The notes under the pieces: generated by a model | Told to the model about the DNA's origin: nothing | The model's database searches: none | Seen by the model: the letters and a program-made list of their open reading frames with translations, nothing else | In this document: positions 1 to 7,186 of the stretch, piece by piece | Numbering within the stretch: position 1 is the stretch's first letter | How the letters are laid out: each line of letters opens with the position of its first letter | Assembly (NCBI GenBank): GCA_023399465.1 | Contig: JAEWPB010000099.1 | Location: 1-23,087, forward strand | DNA: 23,087 bases | Source of the DNA: Pseudomonadota bacterium | Lineage (GTDB): Bacteria > Pseudomonadota > Alphaproteobacteria > Rhizobiales > Rhizobiaceae | Direction of reading: 5' to 3' | Position numbers and translations under genes: made by a program

Positions 1-1559
1 ACCCCGTCGATGACGTCGAAATTGTAGGACGGGAAGGCGGCGTTGATCAGAGCCGCATCCTTGGCGCCCGGCTCCACCTGGTTGAAGATGCCGGCCGACA
101 TTTCAAGCCAATTCTTGACCTGCTCGCCCGTGATGACCACGGCGCGCAAGGTGTTCGGGTAGAGATAGAGGTCGGCGACGTTCTTGATGGCAATATCGCC
201 GGCGGGAACGTCGGTATAGTAGTCGGCGCCGCCGCGGCCACCCGCCTTGAACGGCGCGGCAGCCGACAGCACCGGCAGGTCCTTGTATTCGGTGTCCTTC
301 AGCATGTCCCTGACGTACCAGGTCTGCGCCTGGGACACGATCTGCACCGAGGGATCGTCGGCAATCAGGGCGAAATAGGAATAAAGCGGTGCGGCGGTCT
401 TGCCGACCGGGGTCCTTACATAGGCAAGGGTCGCTTCATGCCCGGCCTTGGCTGCGGTCAGGACCTCGGCCTTGTCGGCCACGTCGGCCACCACCTTCCT
501 GTTATCGTCGCGATGGTAGATCGGCCGCGCCTCGCTGGTGAAGTCGACGATCTTCCAGCCGCCGCCGTCCTTTTCCAGCAGCAGGTCGATGAGGCCGAGA
601 TGCGAGCCCCAGAAACCGCCCATCACTGCCGGCTTGCCGAGCAGCGTGCCCTTGACCGGGTCTGCGCCCTCGATGCCGTCGAAGGATTTCGGCCCGGGAA
701 ACACCAGGTGCTGGTGCCCGGTGAAGATCGCGTCGATGCCTTCGACGCCGGCCAGATAAAGCGCCGCATTCTCCATGCGCTCGGTCTTCCCCGAGCCGTC
801 GATGCCGGAATGCGCCAGCGCGATGACGATATCGGCACCTTCCTCCTTCATTGCCGGGACCCAGGCTGACGCCGCTTCGATGATGTCGCGGGTCTGGGCC
901 TTGCCCTCGAGGTTCTTGGCGTCCCACATCATGATTTGCGGCGGAACGAAGCCGATGATGCCAACCTTGATCGGGTTCTCGGCGCCCGAACCGTCGCGGA
1001 TCTTCCGCTCAAGGATGACATAGGGCTTGAAGAAGAGTTCGTCCTTCTTCGGATCGCTCGCCAGCAATCCCTTGGTCATGTTGGCGCAGACATAGGGAAA
1101 GCCGGCGCCTGCCAGCACCTTCGACATATAGTCAAGGCCGTAGTTGAATTCGTGGTTGCCGAGAGTGCCGCAGTCGTATCCGAGCACGTTCATGGCGGCG
1201 ATGATCGGATGCATGTCGCCATCCTTCATGCCGTGCTGATAGGCCATGTAGTCGCCCATCGGATTGCCCTGCAGGAAGTCGCCATTGTCGACCAGCATCG
1301 CGTTGCCGGCCTCGGCGCGAATTGCGTCCATGATCGACGCGGTGCGGGCAAGGCCCATGGTGTCGTTCGGCTTGTCGCCGTAATAGTCATAGGGAAAGAC
1401 GTGCACGTGCAGGTCCGTCGTTTCCATGATCCGCAGGTGCGCCTGATTGCCGGTGGCGCGTGCTGCGAAGGGATGGAGCAGCACAAGTGCGGAAGAGGCA
1501 GCGAAGCCTTTGAGAAGCGAACGGCGGGTAATGGGATGCAGATCGAAAATCGATGACAT
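1..1559 (-). CDS. cpdB: 2',3'-cyclic-nucleotide 2'-phosphodiesterase/3'-nucleotidase, 3' end outside window
   Basis: Periplasmic enzyme that hydrolyses 2',3'-cyclic nucleotides and then 3'-nucleotides, releasing nucleoside and phosphate. The first 519 codons are present and the frame runs off base 1. The metallophosphatase metal-binding blocks are visible: TTDLHVH (about residues 47-53), DNGDFLQG (91-98), GNHEF (134-138), then ALAHSGID and TGHQHLVFPG further on. The N terminus carries a twin-arginine signal (TRRSLLKGF, residues 11-19), a hydrophobic stretch and an ARA cleavage site near residue 35, so Tat export of a folded metalloenzyme is likely. The ATG at 1559 is chosen because it gives this complete signal. 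The family is usually about 650 residues, so roughly the last fifth is missing, including the end of the C-terminal nucleotidase domain. The gene is divergent from the membrane protein at 1748. A 5'-nucleotidase family relative is the main alternative. Confidence 0.92.
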   Translation of the reverse strand, partial: MSSIFDLHPITRRSLLKGFAASSALVLLHPFAARATGNQAHLRIMETTDLHVHVFPYDYYGDKPNDTMGLARTASIMDAIRAEAGNAMLVDNGDFLQGNPMGDYMAYQHGMKDGDMHPIIAAMNVLGYDCGTLGNHEFNYGLDYMSKVLAGAGFPYVCANMTKGLLASDPKKDELFFKPYVILERKIRDGSGAENPIKVGIIGFVPPQIMMWDAKNLEGKAQTRDIIEAASAWVPAMKEEGADIVIALAHSGIDGSGKTERMENAALYLAGVEGIDAIFTGHQHLVFPGPKSFDGIEGADPVKGTLLGKPAVMGGFWGSHLGLIDLLLEKDGGGWKIVDFTSEARPIYHRDDNRKVVADVADKAEVLTAAKAGHEATLAYVRTPVGKTAAPLYSYFALIADDPSVQIVSQAQTWYVRDMLKDTEYKDLPVLSAAAPFKAGGRGGADYYTDVPAGDIAIKNVADLYLYPNTLRAVVITGEQVKNWLEMSAGIFNQVEPGAKDAALINAAFPSYNFDVIDG

Positions 1560-1747
1560 GACAAACTCCGATTGAAAACTCAGCCCATGTTCGACCTCAA
1601 GTTAAGACGAATAGGCTTCCAATGCATCACCAAAATGACAGGCAAAATATGGTTGACTTATGCAACTAGAAATAATCGCGCTTGCTAAAATGACACGTAA
1701 AGGTTACAATTAACCCGTTGCACACGTGATGATCGAGTGAGGGGCCG

Positions 1748-2461
1748 ATGTTACCGTGGAGAATCGTGTTTGCCGGAGGCTTTGGCGGGATTGCCCCAAG
1801 TCTGCTCGACCGAGCGAGGGCGCTGTATAGCGGGGAAGTGGTGGTGTGGTTCGCCAAGCAGGAATACATCTGGATGTCCGCGCTGTGCGTCACACTCGCC
1901 ATGCTGATCTATTTCTCAATCGGCGCCGCGGTCGCCGTGCTTAGCAAAGAAGAGGTGTCGCATAAGGCCATGCTGATCGGCATTGGAGCGCCTGCGCTGA
2001 TCATGGCAGCATTCAATCCGATCGGCGATCGGGCAAGGAATGCGGAGGCGCAGATCCAAAGAGCAGGTGCGCAGTTCACTTTATTCCCTTCGGCCTTTGC
2101 CCAGGAGCAAACAGGAGATCCTGAAAAGCAGCGCGACGTGATCTTGAAGCCGGAGGGGTGTGTCAGATGCAACGTCGAAATCCGGGGCGCTGACGGGACG
2201 GTGCTCAAGAGCGTGCCGCTTCCCGCGGATTCGACCGCAGCAACGATCACCATACCGCAAGGCGCCGATGCGCTCGTCCTTTCCGGACAGAACACCAACG
2301 CGGCGGTCGTGCCCCTCGACACCATCGCGCCGGCAGCGGCCGGGCAAAAAAGCCCGACGCTCGACATTACCCGGGACCGGAACTTCTGGAATGACTTTTC
2401 CCGGTCAATGGGGAACCAATCCGCTCGCCCATACGATTTTCGTGTCACGATCCAAGAGTAG
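1748..2461 (+). CDS. Hypothetical membrane protein with periplasmic C-terminal domain
   Basis: I do not assign a function. The 237-residue protein has a moderately hydrophobic start, a clear membrane segment at about residues 42-65 and a second at about 73-90. An A-x-A-rich stretch (PSAFAQEQ, near 115-122) resembles the end of a signal segment and is followed by a soluble domain of about 115 residues. That domain has a CVRC pair (CxxC), which could form a disulfide or bind metal if exported, and otherwise looks like a small beta-rich domain. The motif LIGIGAPALI before the second segment end recalls small alphaproteobacterial inner-membrane proteins of unknown role. The ATG at 1748 follows GAGTGAGGGG, a usable ribosome binding site. 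It stands alone, divergent from cpdB and convergent with the PilZ gene. Confidence 0.75.
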   Translation: MLPWRIVFAGGFGGIAPSLLDRARALYSGEVVVWFAKQEYIWMSALCVTLAMLIYFSIGAAVAVLSKEEVSHKAMLIGIGAPALIMAAFNPIGDRARNAEAQIQRAGAQFTLFPSAFAQEQTGDPEKQRDVILKPEGCVRCNVEIRGADGTVLKSVPLPADSTAATITIPQGADALVLSGQNTNAAVVPLDTIAPAAAGQKSPTLDITRDRNFWNDFSRSMGNQSARPYDFRVTIQE

Positions 2462-2463
2462 CG

Positions 2464-2502
2464 CCGTCCGCGCTTTGGCGCATGTCCTGCGCGCGCGGAC
2501 GG
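2464..2502. terminator. Compound hairpin between convergent genes
   Basis: CCGTCCGCGC (2464-2473) is perfectly complementary to GCGCGGACGG (2493-2502). The loop contains a second perfect stem, GCGCA (2478-2482) with TGCGC (2488-2492). It lies three bases after the stop at 2461 and just before the convergent PilZ stop at 2516. There is no T-run on either strand, so it may be a transcript-end stabiliser or a Rho-assisted bidirectional terminator rather than a classical intrinsic one. Confidence 0.5.
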
Positions 2503-2515
2503 AGCGGCGTGCCGG

Positions 2516-2851
2516 CTATCGCTTGAGAACCGGGTTTACGTCCTTGTGGAAGAACCGGAAGTAGGAAGAAATCTGGGCAAGCGTATTGGAGGTCAGGTTG
2601 AGCTGCACTCCGACGCGACCGTCGCGGGTCCAGCGGACGGTTCCCTCGAGGTTGCCGAGATCCTCGCTTTCGATGCGAACGCGGCTTCCTTCAGCTGCAT
2701 GGAAAGGGCCGTGGAGCTCGAGCGCAATGCCGGTCGCCGACAGATCGACGACACGCATGTCCGTCGCCTGGGTCATGTAACGGATCTTGCCGAAAAACCT
2801 GCATTTGCTCCGTTGAGCGGTACGCGTCGGCATGTTCAAGTTGTTGGTCAT
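2516..2851 (-). CDS. PilZ domain protein, candidate c-di-GMP receptor
   Basis: This 111-residue protein is essentially a single PilZ domain, the common bacterial receptor fold for cyclic di-GMP. The second signature, DLSATG (residues 36-41, pattern D/N-x-S-x-x-G), is intact and is followed by the expected beta strands (IALELHGPF, RVRIESEDLGNLEGTVRW). The first signature, an RxxxR arm, is represented by R10-TAQ-R14 and nearby basic residues, so binding is plausible but not certain. The ATG at 2851 is preceded by GGTGAAG. An internal ATG at 2833 would remove six residues. No partner domain is fused, so any output must act through protein contacts. It lies downstream of the Lrp-family gene on the same strand with about 100 bases between, probably as a separate unit. 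Confidence 0.87.
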   Translation of the reverse strand: MTNNLNMPTRTAQRSKCRFFGKIRYMTQATDMRVVDLSATGIALELHGPFHAAEGSRVRIESEDLGNLEGTVRWTRDGRVGVQLNLTSNTLAQISSYFRFFHKDVNPVLKR

Positions 2852-2952
2852 CGCTTCACCGATGTTTGTATCGTTACATCAGCATACTCGCGCATAAAGG
2901 TTGCTTATCCCTTTCTACCAGAGGCAACAAATCGCAAGGCCGGTGCCAACGT

Positions 2953-3414
2953 TCACAGGCCGACATTCGGCCGGTCGATCACCTCGCGCAGCGCGAAGCT
3001 GGAATTGATCTTGACCACATGCGGCAATGCCGAAAGCCAGTCGCGGTGGATGCGCTCGTAATCCTCGAGATCCTTCGCCGCGACCCGCAGGATGTAGTCG
3101 TATTCGCCCGACATCAGGTAGCAGACCAGCACATTGGGGCAGCGCTTCACGGCCGCCTCGAATTCGGCGAGCGTCTTGGCGAACTGGCCGGATAGCGAGA
3201 TGTGGACGATGACGATCATCTTGTAGTCGAGCGCCTTGTTCGACAGGCGGGCGTGATAGCCGCTGATGATCCCGGACTTCTCCAGCATGTCGACCCGGCG
3301 CGAGCAGGCCGACGGCGAAAGGCCGATCCTGGCGGCAAGGTCGGCATTGGACATGCGACCGTTCTGCTGGAGCGCCCGGAGTATGGAAGCATCAATGGCA
3401 TCAAGGCCACTCAT
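2953..3414 (-). CDS. aldR: Lrp/AsnC family regulator, probable regulator of ald
   Basis: The 153-residue protein has an N-terminal winged helix-turn-helix (about 5-55: DAIDASILRALQQNGR, then LAARIGLSPSACSRRVDMLEKSGII) and a C-terminal RAM ligand-binding domain (about 65-150: MIVIVHISLSG, VLVCYLMSGEYDYILRV). This is the Lrp/AsnC layout, in which amino-acid binding alters octamer or dimer contacts at the promoter. The start at 3414 (MSGLDAID) matches the family. An in-frame upstream ATG at 3450 would add twelve atypical residues. It is divergent from alanine dehydrogenase across 158 bases, the arrangement seen for AldR-type activators of ald, so alanine or leucine is a likely effector. The symbol rests on this context and the family, not on a measured match. 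Confidence 0.9.
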   Translation of the reverse strand: MSGLDAIDASILRALQQNGRMSNADLAARIGLSPSACSRRVDMLEKSGIISGYHARLSNKALDYKMIVIVHISLSGQFAKTLAEFEAAVKRCPNVLVCYLMSGEYDYILRVAAKDLEDYERIHRDWLSALPHVVKINSSFALREVIDRPNVGL

Positions 3415-3572
3415 TCGCGATTCCTTCGAAAAGAACGCTGTTCCACGCAAGAATATTCGAAAAGCGTGCCATTCGCGGGGCCTCTTTGCAAGGACATTCG
3501 CTTGCGCATCTGTTTCGCTATCCCTGTCAGAAGAAATGGCGATCAGCCTACAAGAAGAGAGGAACGCTCAAA
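3415..3572. promoter_or_regulatory. aldR-ald divergent control region
   Basis: This 158-base spacer separates the two start codons. It holds TTCGAAAAG twice, at 3425-3433 and 3456-3464, in the same orientation and offset by 31 bases, close to three helical turns. CATTCGC also recurs on the plus strand near 3413, 3470 and 3494. Lrp-family proteins typically bind several phased weak sites, so these are candidate sites. I see no convincing -35/-10 pair for ald. AGAGAGGAA before the ATG at 3573 is its ribosome binding site. Confidence 0.5.
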
Positions 3573-4691
3573 ATGCGTGTCGGATGTCCGAAGGAAATCA
3601 AAAACCATGAATATCGCGTTGGCCTGACCCCCGGGGCCGTGCGCGAATATGTGGCCCATGGCCACGACGTGCTCATCGAAACCAAAGCCGGCGCCGGCAT
3701 CGGCGCGGACGACAGTGCCTATATCGCCGCCGGCGCCCGTATCATCGGTTCGGCGAAGGAAATTTTCGAAAAGTCCGACATGATCGTGAAGGTCAAGGAA
3801 CCGCAGCCCGGCGAGTGGGCGCAGCTTCGCGAAGGACAGATCCTCTACACCTATCTTCATCTGGCACCCGATCCCGAGCAGACCAGGGGACTGCTGGCAT
3901 CCGGCGTGACGGCGGTCGCCTACGAAACCGTGACCGATGGGCGCGGCGGCCTGCCGTTGCTGGCGCCGATGTCGGAGGTTGCCGGGCGCCTGTCGATCCA
4001 GGCGGGGGCGACCGCGCTGCAGAAGGTCAATGGCGGCCGCGGCATCCTGCTCGGCGGCGTGCCCGGGGTCCTGCCGGCCAAGGTCACTGTGATCGGCGGC
4101 GGCGTCGTCGGCCTGCATGCCGCCAAGATGGCCGCGGGGCTCGGGGCGGACGTGACGATCCTCGACAGGTCGCTGCCGCGCCTGCGACAGCTCGACGACA
4201 TCTTCAACGGTCGCGTCAACACCCGCTATTCCACCATCGATGCGCTGGAGGACGAGGTTTTCGCAGCCGATCTGGTCATCGGTGCAGTCCTTATTCCCGG
4301 TGCCGCCGCGCCGAAGCTCGTCACCCGCGAAATGCTGTCAGGCATGAAGAAGGGCGCGGTCGTCGTCGATGTCGCCATCGACCAGGGCGGCTGCTTCGAA
4401 ACCTCGCATGCGACGACGCATTCCGATCCGACCTACGAGGTCGACGGCGTCATCCACTATTGCGTCGCCAACATGCCCGGTGCGGTGCCGATCACCTCGG
4501 CCCATGCATTGAACAATGCCACGCTGCACTATGGACTGGCGCTCGCCGATCGCGGCCTGCGGGCTATCGCCGAGGACAAGCACTTGCGCGACGGGCTGAA
4601 CGTCCACAAGGGGCGCGTCACCAACAGGGCCGTGGCCGAAGCACTCGGCTACGAGGCGGTTTCGCCCGAGAGCGTGCTGAACGTCGCCTGA
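3573..4691 (+). CDS. ald: Alanine dehydrogenase
   Basis: NAD-dependent enzyme interconverting L-alanine with pyruvate plus ammonia in the cytoplasm, used for alanine catabolism or ammonia assimilation. The product is 372 residues, the usual family length. Expected catalytic positions are visible: R15 in the N-terminal region, K75 in VKVKEP, H96 in TYLHLAPD and D270 in DVAIDQGG. The Rossmann motif VIGGGVVGLHAA lies at about 173-184. The C-terminal region contains NMPGAVPITSAHALNNAT, typical of Ald. The start MRVGCPKE is the family N terminus. An open frame continues upstream to 3486 but adds unrelated residues. It is divergent from the Lrp-type regulator and ends at a hairpin terminator. Confidence 0.97.
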   Translation: MRVGCPKEIKNHEYRVGLTPGAVREYVAHGHDVLIETKAGAGIGADDSAYIAAGARIIGSAKEIFEKSDMIVKVKEPQPGEWAQLREGQILYTYLHLAPDPEQTRGLLASGVTAVAYETVTDGRGGLPLLAPMSEVAGRLSIQAGATALQKVNGGRGILLGGVPGVLPAKVTVIGGGVVGLHAAKMAAGLGADVTILDRSLPRLRQLDDIFNGRVNTRYSTIDALEDEVFAADLVIGAVLIPGAAAPKLVTREMLSGMKKGAVVVDVAIDQGGCFETSHATTHSDPTYEVDGVIHYCVANMPGAVPITSAHALNNATLHYGLALADRGLRAIAEDKHLRDGLNVHKGRVTNRAVAEALGYEAVSPESVLNVA

Positions 4692-4704
4692 GCGGCGGAT
4701 ATGC

Positions 4705-4733
4705 AGGAAGCCCGGATCGATCTGGGCTTCCTT
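4705..4733 (+). terminator. Terminator after ald
   Basis: AGGAAGCCC (4705-4713) pairs perfectly with GGGCTTCCT (4724-4732). The intervening bases can extend the stem with GATCGATC-like symmetry. It sits 13 bases after the ald stop and before the convergent kinase stop at 4746. The T-rich tail is short (TTATCC). Confidence 0.7.
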
Positions 4734-4745
4734 ATCCGTTGCCGC

Positions 4746-5777
4746 TCAGTTCGTCGGTTCGACGTAGCTCTGATTGCAGGCCAGCAGAAGCGAAAGCGCA
4801 TCGGTGACCCGGCCCGCGGCGCACTCGTCGATGGCCGTGCGGGCGACATGCCGATAGTAGTGCTCATGGGCCCGGGCAGTCTTGATGATGACGACATTCT
4901 TTTCATGACGCCGGGACGATGCCGCACGAATACCGGGAAGCGGCAGCAACCGCCCTTGCAACCGGTTGAAGTAGTCCTTCCGTGCGACATTGCGTGCGCG
5001 CTGTTGACGCGAAAGCGCGAGCTTTGCGGCTGCAGCGAAAATGAAATCCTGCGCATGCTCCTCCCAGGCCGCCCTGAGAGCGGGAGAGCAGTTGGCCAGA
5101 TAGGTTTCCAGCAGCAGCTTGCGGTTCTGTTCCGGACGGCAAAAGTGCCGCAGCAGCGCCGAGGCAAGCTCGATGCCCGACGCGTCATAGGCCAGCAGTT
5201 CGTAGTCGATCAGCGAAATCGTATCGTCCGGCGCGCGGATGATGTTGCCGGAAAACAGGTCGCCATGCGTCAACTGCCCGGCATCGGCGGTCCTCAAACG
5301 CGCGGCGCTGTCGTGCACCCACTGCTTCTGCCGCTCGGTCAGCGACGGTTCGATGCCGACATAGGCGCGATGCGGAAGTTGCGGGTCCTTGCCCTGAAAC
5401 AGCGCCTTGCGCGAGGGCCCCTCAAGCGAGTGCAGGCGCGCCAGATTGCTGGCGAGAGACACGATGCTGCCGCGCGTCGCCTTTCCCATCTGAACTCCGG
5501 GCACATGTCCGAGCGCGATCCAGTAGCCATGGCTGGCGTATTCGGCCCGTGTTGCGGTGCGTCCCCGCACGGGCTGGATCGTGACGCCGGCACCGGCGAT
5601 CTCAAGCAGGGTTTTCTCGAAGCGTTCGAGCATCGCCTTGCGGCGGAAACGGTACATGACGAAGGTCTCGCCATTCAGGCGAACGATCCGTTTCTTCAGG
5701 TTGAAACGCCATTTCGTGTGAAGGACTTCTGCTCTGGGCGAGAGCAGTTCGGCCATGTCTGCTGAGTAGCGTGTCAT
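4746..5777 (-). CDS. Aminoglycoside/choline kinase-like phosphotransferase
   Basis: The product is a 343-residue member of the APH/ChoK kinase-like fold. The catalytic loop LTHGDLFSGN (residues 169-178) gives the base D173 and N178, and SLIDYE (188-193) gives the metal-binding D191. The N-terminal lobe has LKKRIVRLNGETFVMYRFRR-type basic strands in place of an obvious glycine-rich loop. The substrate cannot be named from sequence: these proteins phosphorylate small hydroxylated molecules such as choline, homoserine, sugars or aminoglycosides. In the C-terminal part, basic and aromatic residues are frequent. The start is uncertain. The frame is open up to an ATG at 5879, and 5777 (MTRYSADM) was preferred because the upstream 34 residues look non-conserved, but no strong ribosome binding site supports either. 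Confidence 0.8.
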   Translation of the reverse strand: MTRYSADMAELLSPRAEVLHTKWRFNLKKRIVRLNGETFVMYRFRRKAMLERFEKTLLEIAGAGVTIQPVRGRTATRAEYASHGYWIALGHVPGVQMGKATRGSIVSLASNLARLHSLEGPSRKALFQGKDPQLPHRAYVGIEPSLTERQKQWVHDSAARLRTADAGQLTHGDLFSGNIIRAPDDTISLIDYELLAYDASGIELASALLRHFCRPEQNRKLLLETYLANCSPALRAAWEEHAQDFIFAAAAKLALSRQQRARNVARKDYFNRLQGRLLPLPGIRAASSRRHEKNVVIIKTARAHEHYYRHVARTAIDECAAGRVTDALSLLLACNQSYVEPTN

Positions 5778-5936
5778 GAAGGAGGCTTGTTTCCCCTGGC
5801 CGATCCCGTCTTGCGCGGGACGATGCCGTGCGGCTGGCGTGTCACGATCGCAGCCTGTCGTTGAAAACAAGCTGCGCATTTACCGCATCTTAAGCAAATG
5901 TCGGCGCCGCGGGCAATGGCGCGGCGCCTCTTGGCG

Positions 5937-6488
5937 TCAGCGGACGAACTCGTCGATACGGCGAAGGGTAACGCGGCGGTTGCGCCATTCCTCGTAGGGT
6001 GTGTTGACCAGCAGGTAAGCCTCGCCGTAGCCGACGGTTTCCAGCGCGCGCGAGGGAATGCCGAACTCACGTACCAGCACCCATTTCAGCGATTCGGCGC
6101 GGCGTTCGGAGAGGATCTGGTTAGAATACTCCGATCCGACCGCATCGGTGTGGCCTTCGATGAGGAAGACCGCGCGCTGGCGGCGTTGCAGGATCCTGTC
6201 CATCGCCCGGGCGATCTGGCGTACCTTCCGGAACTCGGAGCCCGGTATCTCGGCCGAACCGAAGGCGAAGTTGATCGACTGGATGTCGATGGAAGGCGCG
6301 GCGCGGCGAAGATCCTGCCGGCGCTTGAACTCCCGCACCGTCACGCGCTCTTCCGGCCGGATGCGGCGCTGCGGCGCGGCATCGAGCCGGCGCAGGATCG
6401 TTTCCTCAGAAGGCGTTTCCTGGGCGAAAGCCATGCCGGGAGCGGCTGCTACGGCAACGAGGGCAGTGAGAAAGGAGCGACGGTTCAT
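5937..6488 (-). CDS. Soluble OmpA-domain periplasmic protein with Tat-type signal
   Basis: The 183-residue protein has an N-terminal twin-arginine signal (NRRSFLTALVAVAAAPGMAFA, shown here as residues 2-22) followed by a basic linker and a C-terminal OmpA-like domain of about 115 residues. The domain shows INFAFGSAEI (72-81), EGHTDAVGS (111-119) and NQILSERRAESL (123-134). D115 and R130 correspond to the residues that grip meso-diaminopimelate in OmpA-family domains, so peptidoglycan binding is likely. There is no beta-barrel and no lipobox cysteine, so it should be soluble in the periplasm. The ATG at 6488 follows AGAGGCTGAAGAT, a good ribosome binding site. It sits downstream of the GNAT gene with a gap of 127 bases and is probably transcribed separately. 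Confidence 0.85.
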   Translation of the reverse strand: MNRRSFLTALVAVAAAPGMAFAQETPSEETILRRLDAAPQRRIRPEERVTVREFKRRQDLRRAAPSIDIQSINFAFGSAEIPGSEFRKVRQIARAMDRILQRRQRAVFLIEGHTDAVGSEYSNQILSERRAESLKWVLVREFGIPSRALETVGYGEAYLLVNTPYEEWRNRRVTLRRIDEFVR

Positions 6489-6615
6489 ATCTTCAGCCTC
6501 TTTGTAGGTGTGCGTTGGGCGGCACCCTTGCATCTGAAGGCTGAAGGTATGGTGAACCGTGTGTTGGGTTGTGTTCAGAATGATTAACAGCCCGCGGTCG
6601 TCGTGTGATCGGGCG

Positions 6616-7185
6616 TCAGTCGCGCTTCGCCAGTTCGAGAAGCTCCTTGTCGGAGAGCGGCGTGATCATCGTCTCTCCGGTGGCGATCGGGGAAAAGCCG
6701 AACATCTGGTAGAGTTGAAGGGCGTGCGGATGATCATGGTTGTTGGTCGTCACGACCACCCGCTTCGGGCCGCTCTGCCAGGCCGCATAGAGCGTCTGCA
6801 GCATGAACCATTTGCCGATGCCGAGGCCGAGGGCGTGCTCGATCAATCCGAAATGGCTAAGCTCCACCGTTTCATCACCCGCCTGGCGCAGCTCGAAGAA
6901 GCCGGCCGGACTGCCGTTGACGTAGAGAACCGTGACGTTGGTGCGCTTGTCGTGAAGGATCGCCGCAAGGTCGGCATCGCTCAGCCTCAGGCGGTCGACC
7001 CAGAGCCAGCGCGAACCGACCTGGCGGTAGAGAAACCGGTAGAAGGCCAAGGGGATCTCGGTGGTCCGCATGATCGCGGTGTGGATGTTGACCGGTACCG
7101 GCAGGCTTGTCTTCGGCGGGGCCGACATTTCCAGAGTGGTGACGTGCGCCTTGAGGGCGGGCGCGGCCTTGGGAGCTCTCACCAT
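6616..7185 (-). CDS. GNAT family N-acetyltransferase
   Basis: The 189-residue protein fits the Gcn5-related acetyltransferase fold. VTVLYVNGSPAGFFELRQ and TVELSHFGLI are the central strands. LGLGIGKWFMLQTL is the acetyl-CoA pyrophosphate loop and following helix. VVTTNNHDHPHALQLYQMFGF is the late block where N and Y side chains line the active site. About 38 residues precede the core, and internal ATGs at about 7128 and 7071 are alternative starts. The ATG at 7185 begins one base after the sseA stop (TGA C ATG), so the gene is translationally coupled and is the last gene of the cysK-alaX-sseA operon. The substrate is unknown. The context makes a sulfur amino acid, an aminoacyl compound or tRNA-related substrate conceivable, which is inference only. 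Confidence 0.85.
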   Translation of the reverse strand: MVRAPKAAPALKAHVTTLEMSAPPKTSLPVPVNIHTAIMRTTEIPLAFYRFLYRQVGSRWLWVDRLRLSDADLAAILHDKRTNVTVLYVNGSPAGFFELRQAGDETVELSHFGLIEHALGLGIGKWFMLQTLYAAWQSGPKRVVVTTNNHDHPHALQLYQMFGFSPIATGETMITPLSDKELLELAKRD

Positions 7186-7186
7186 G

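Noticed and set aside
6590..6614. GCCCG/CGGGC stem after the GNAT gene as the operon terminator
   Set aside because: Only five pairs with a 15-base loop and a weak tail; not convincing.
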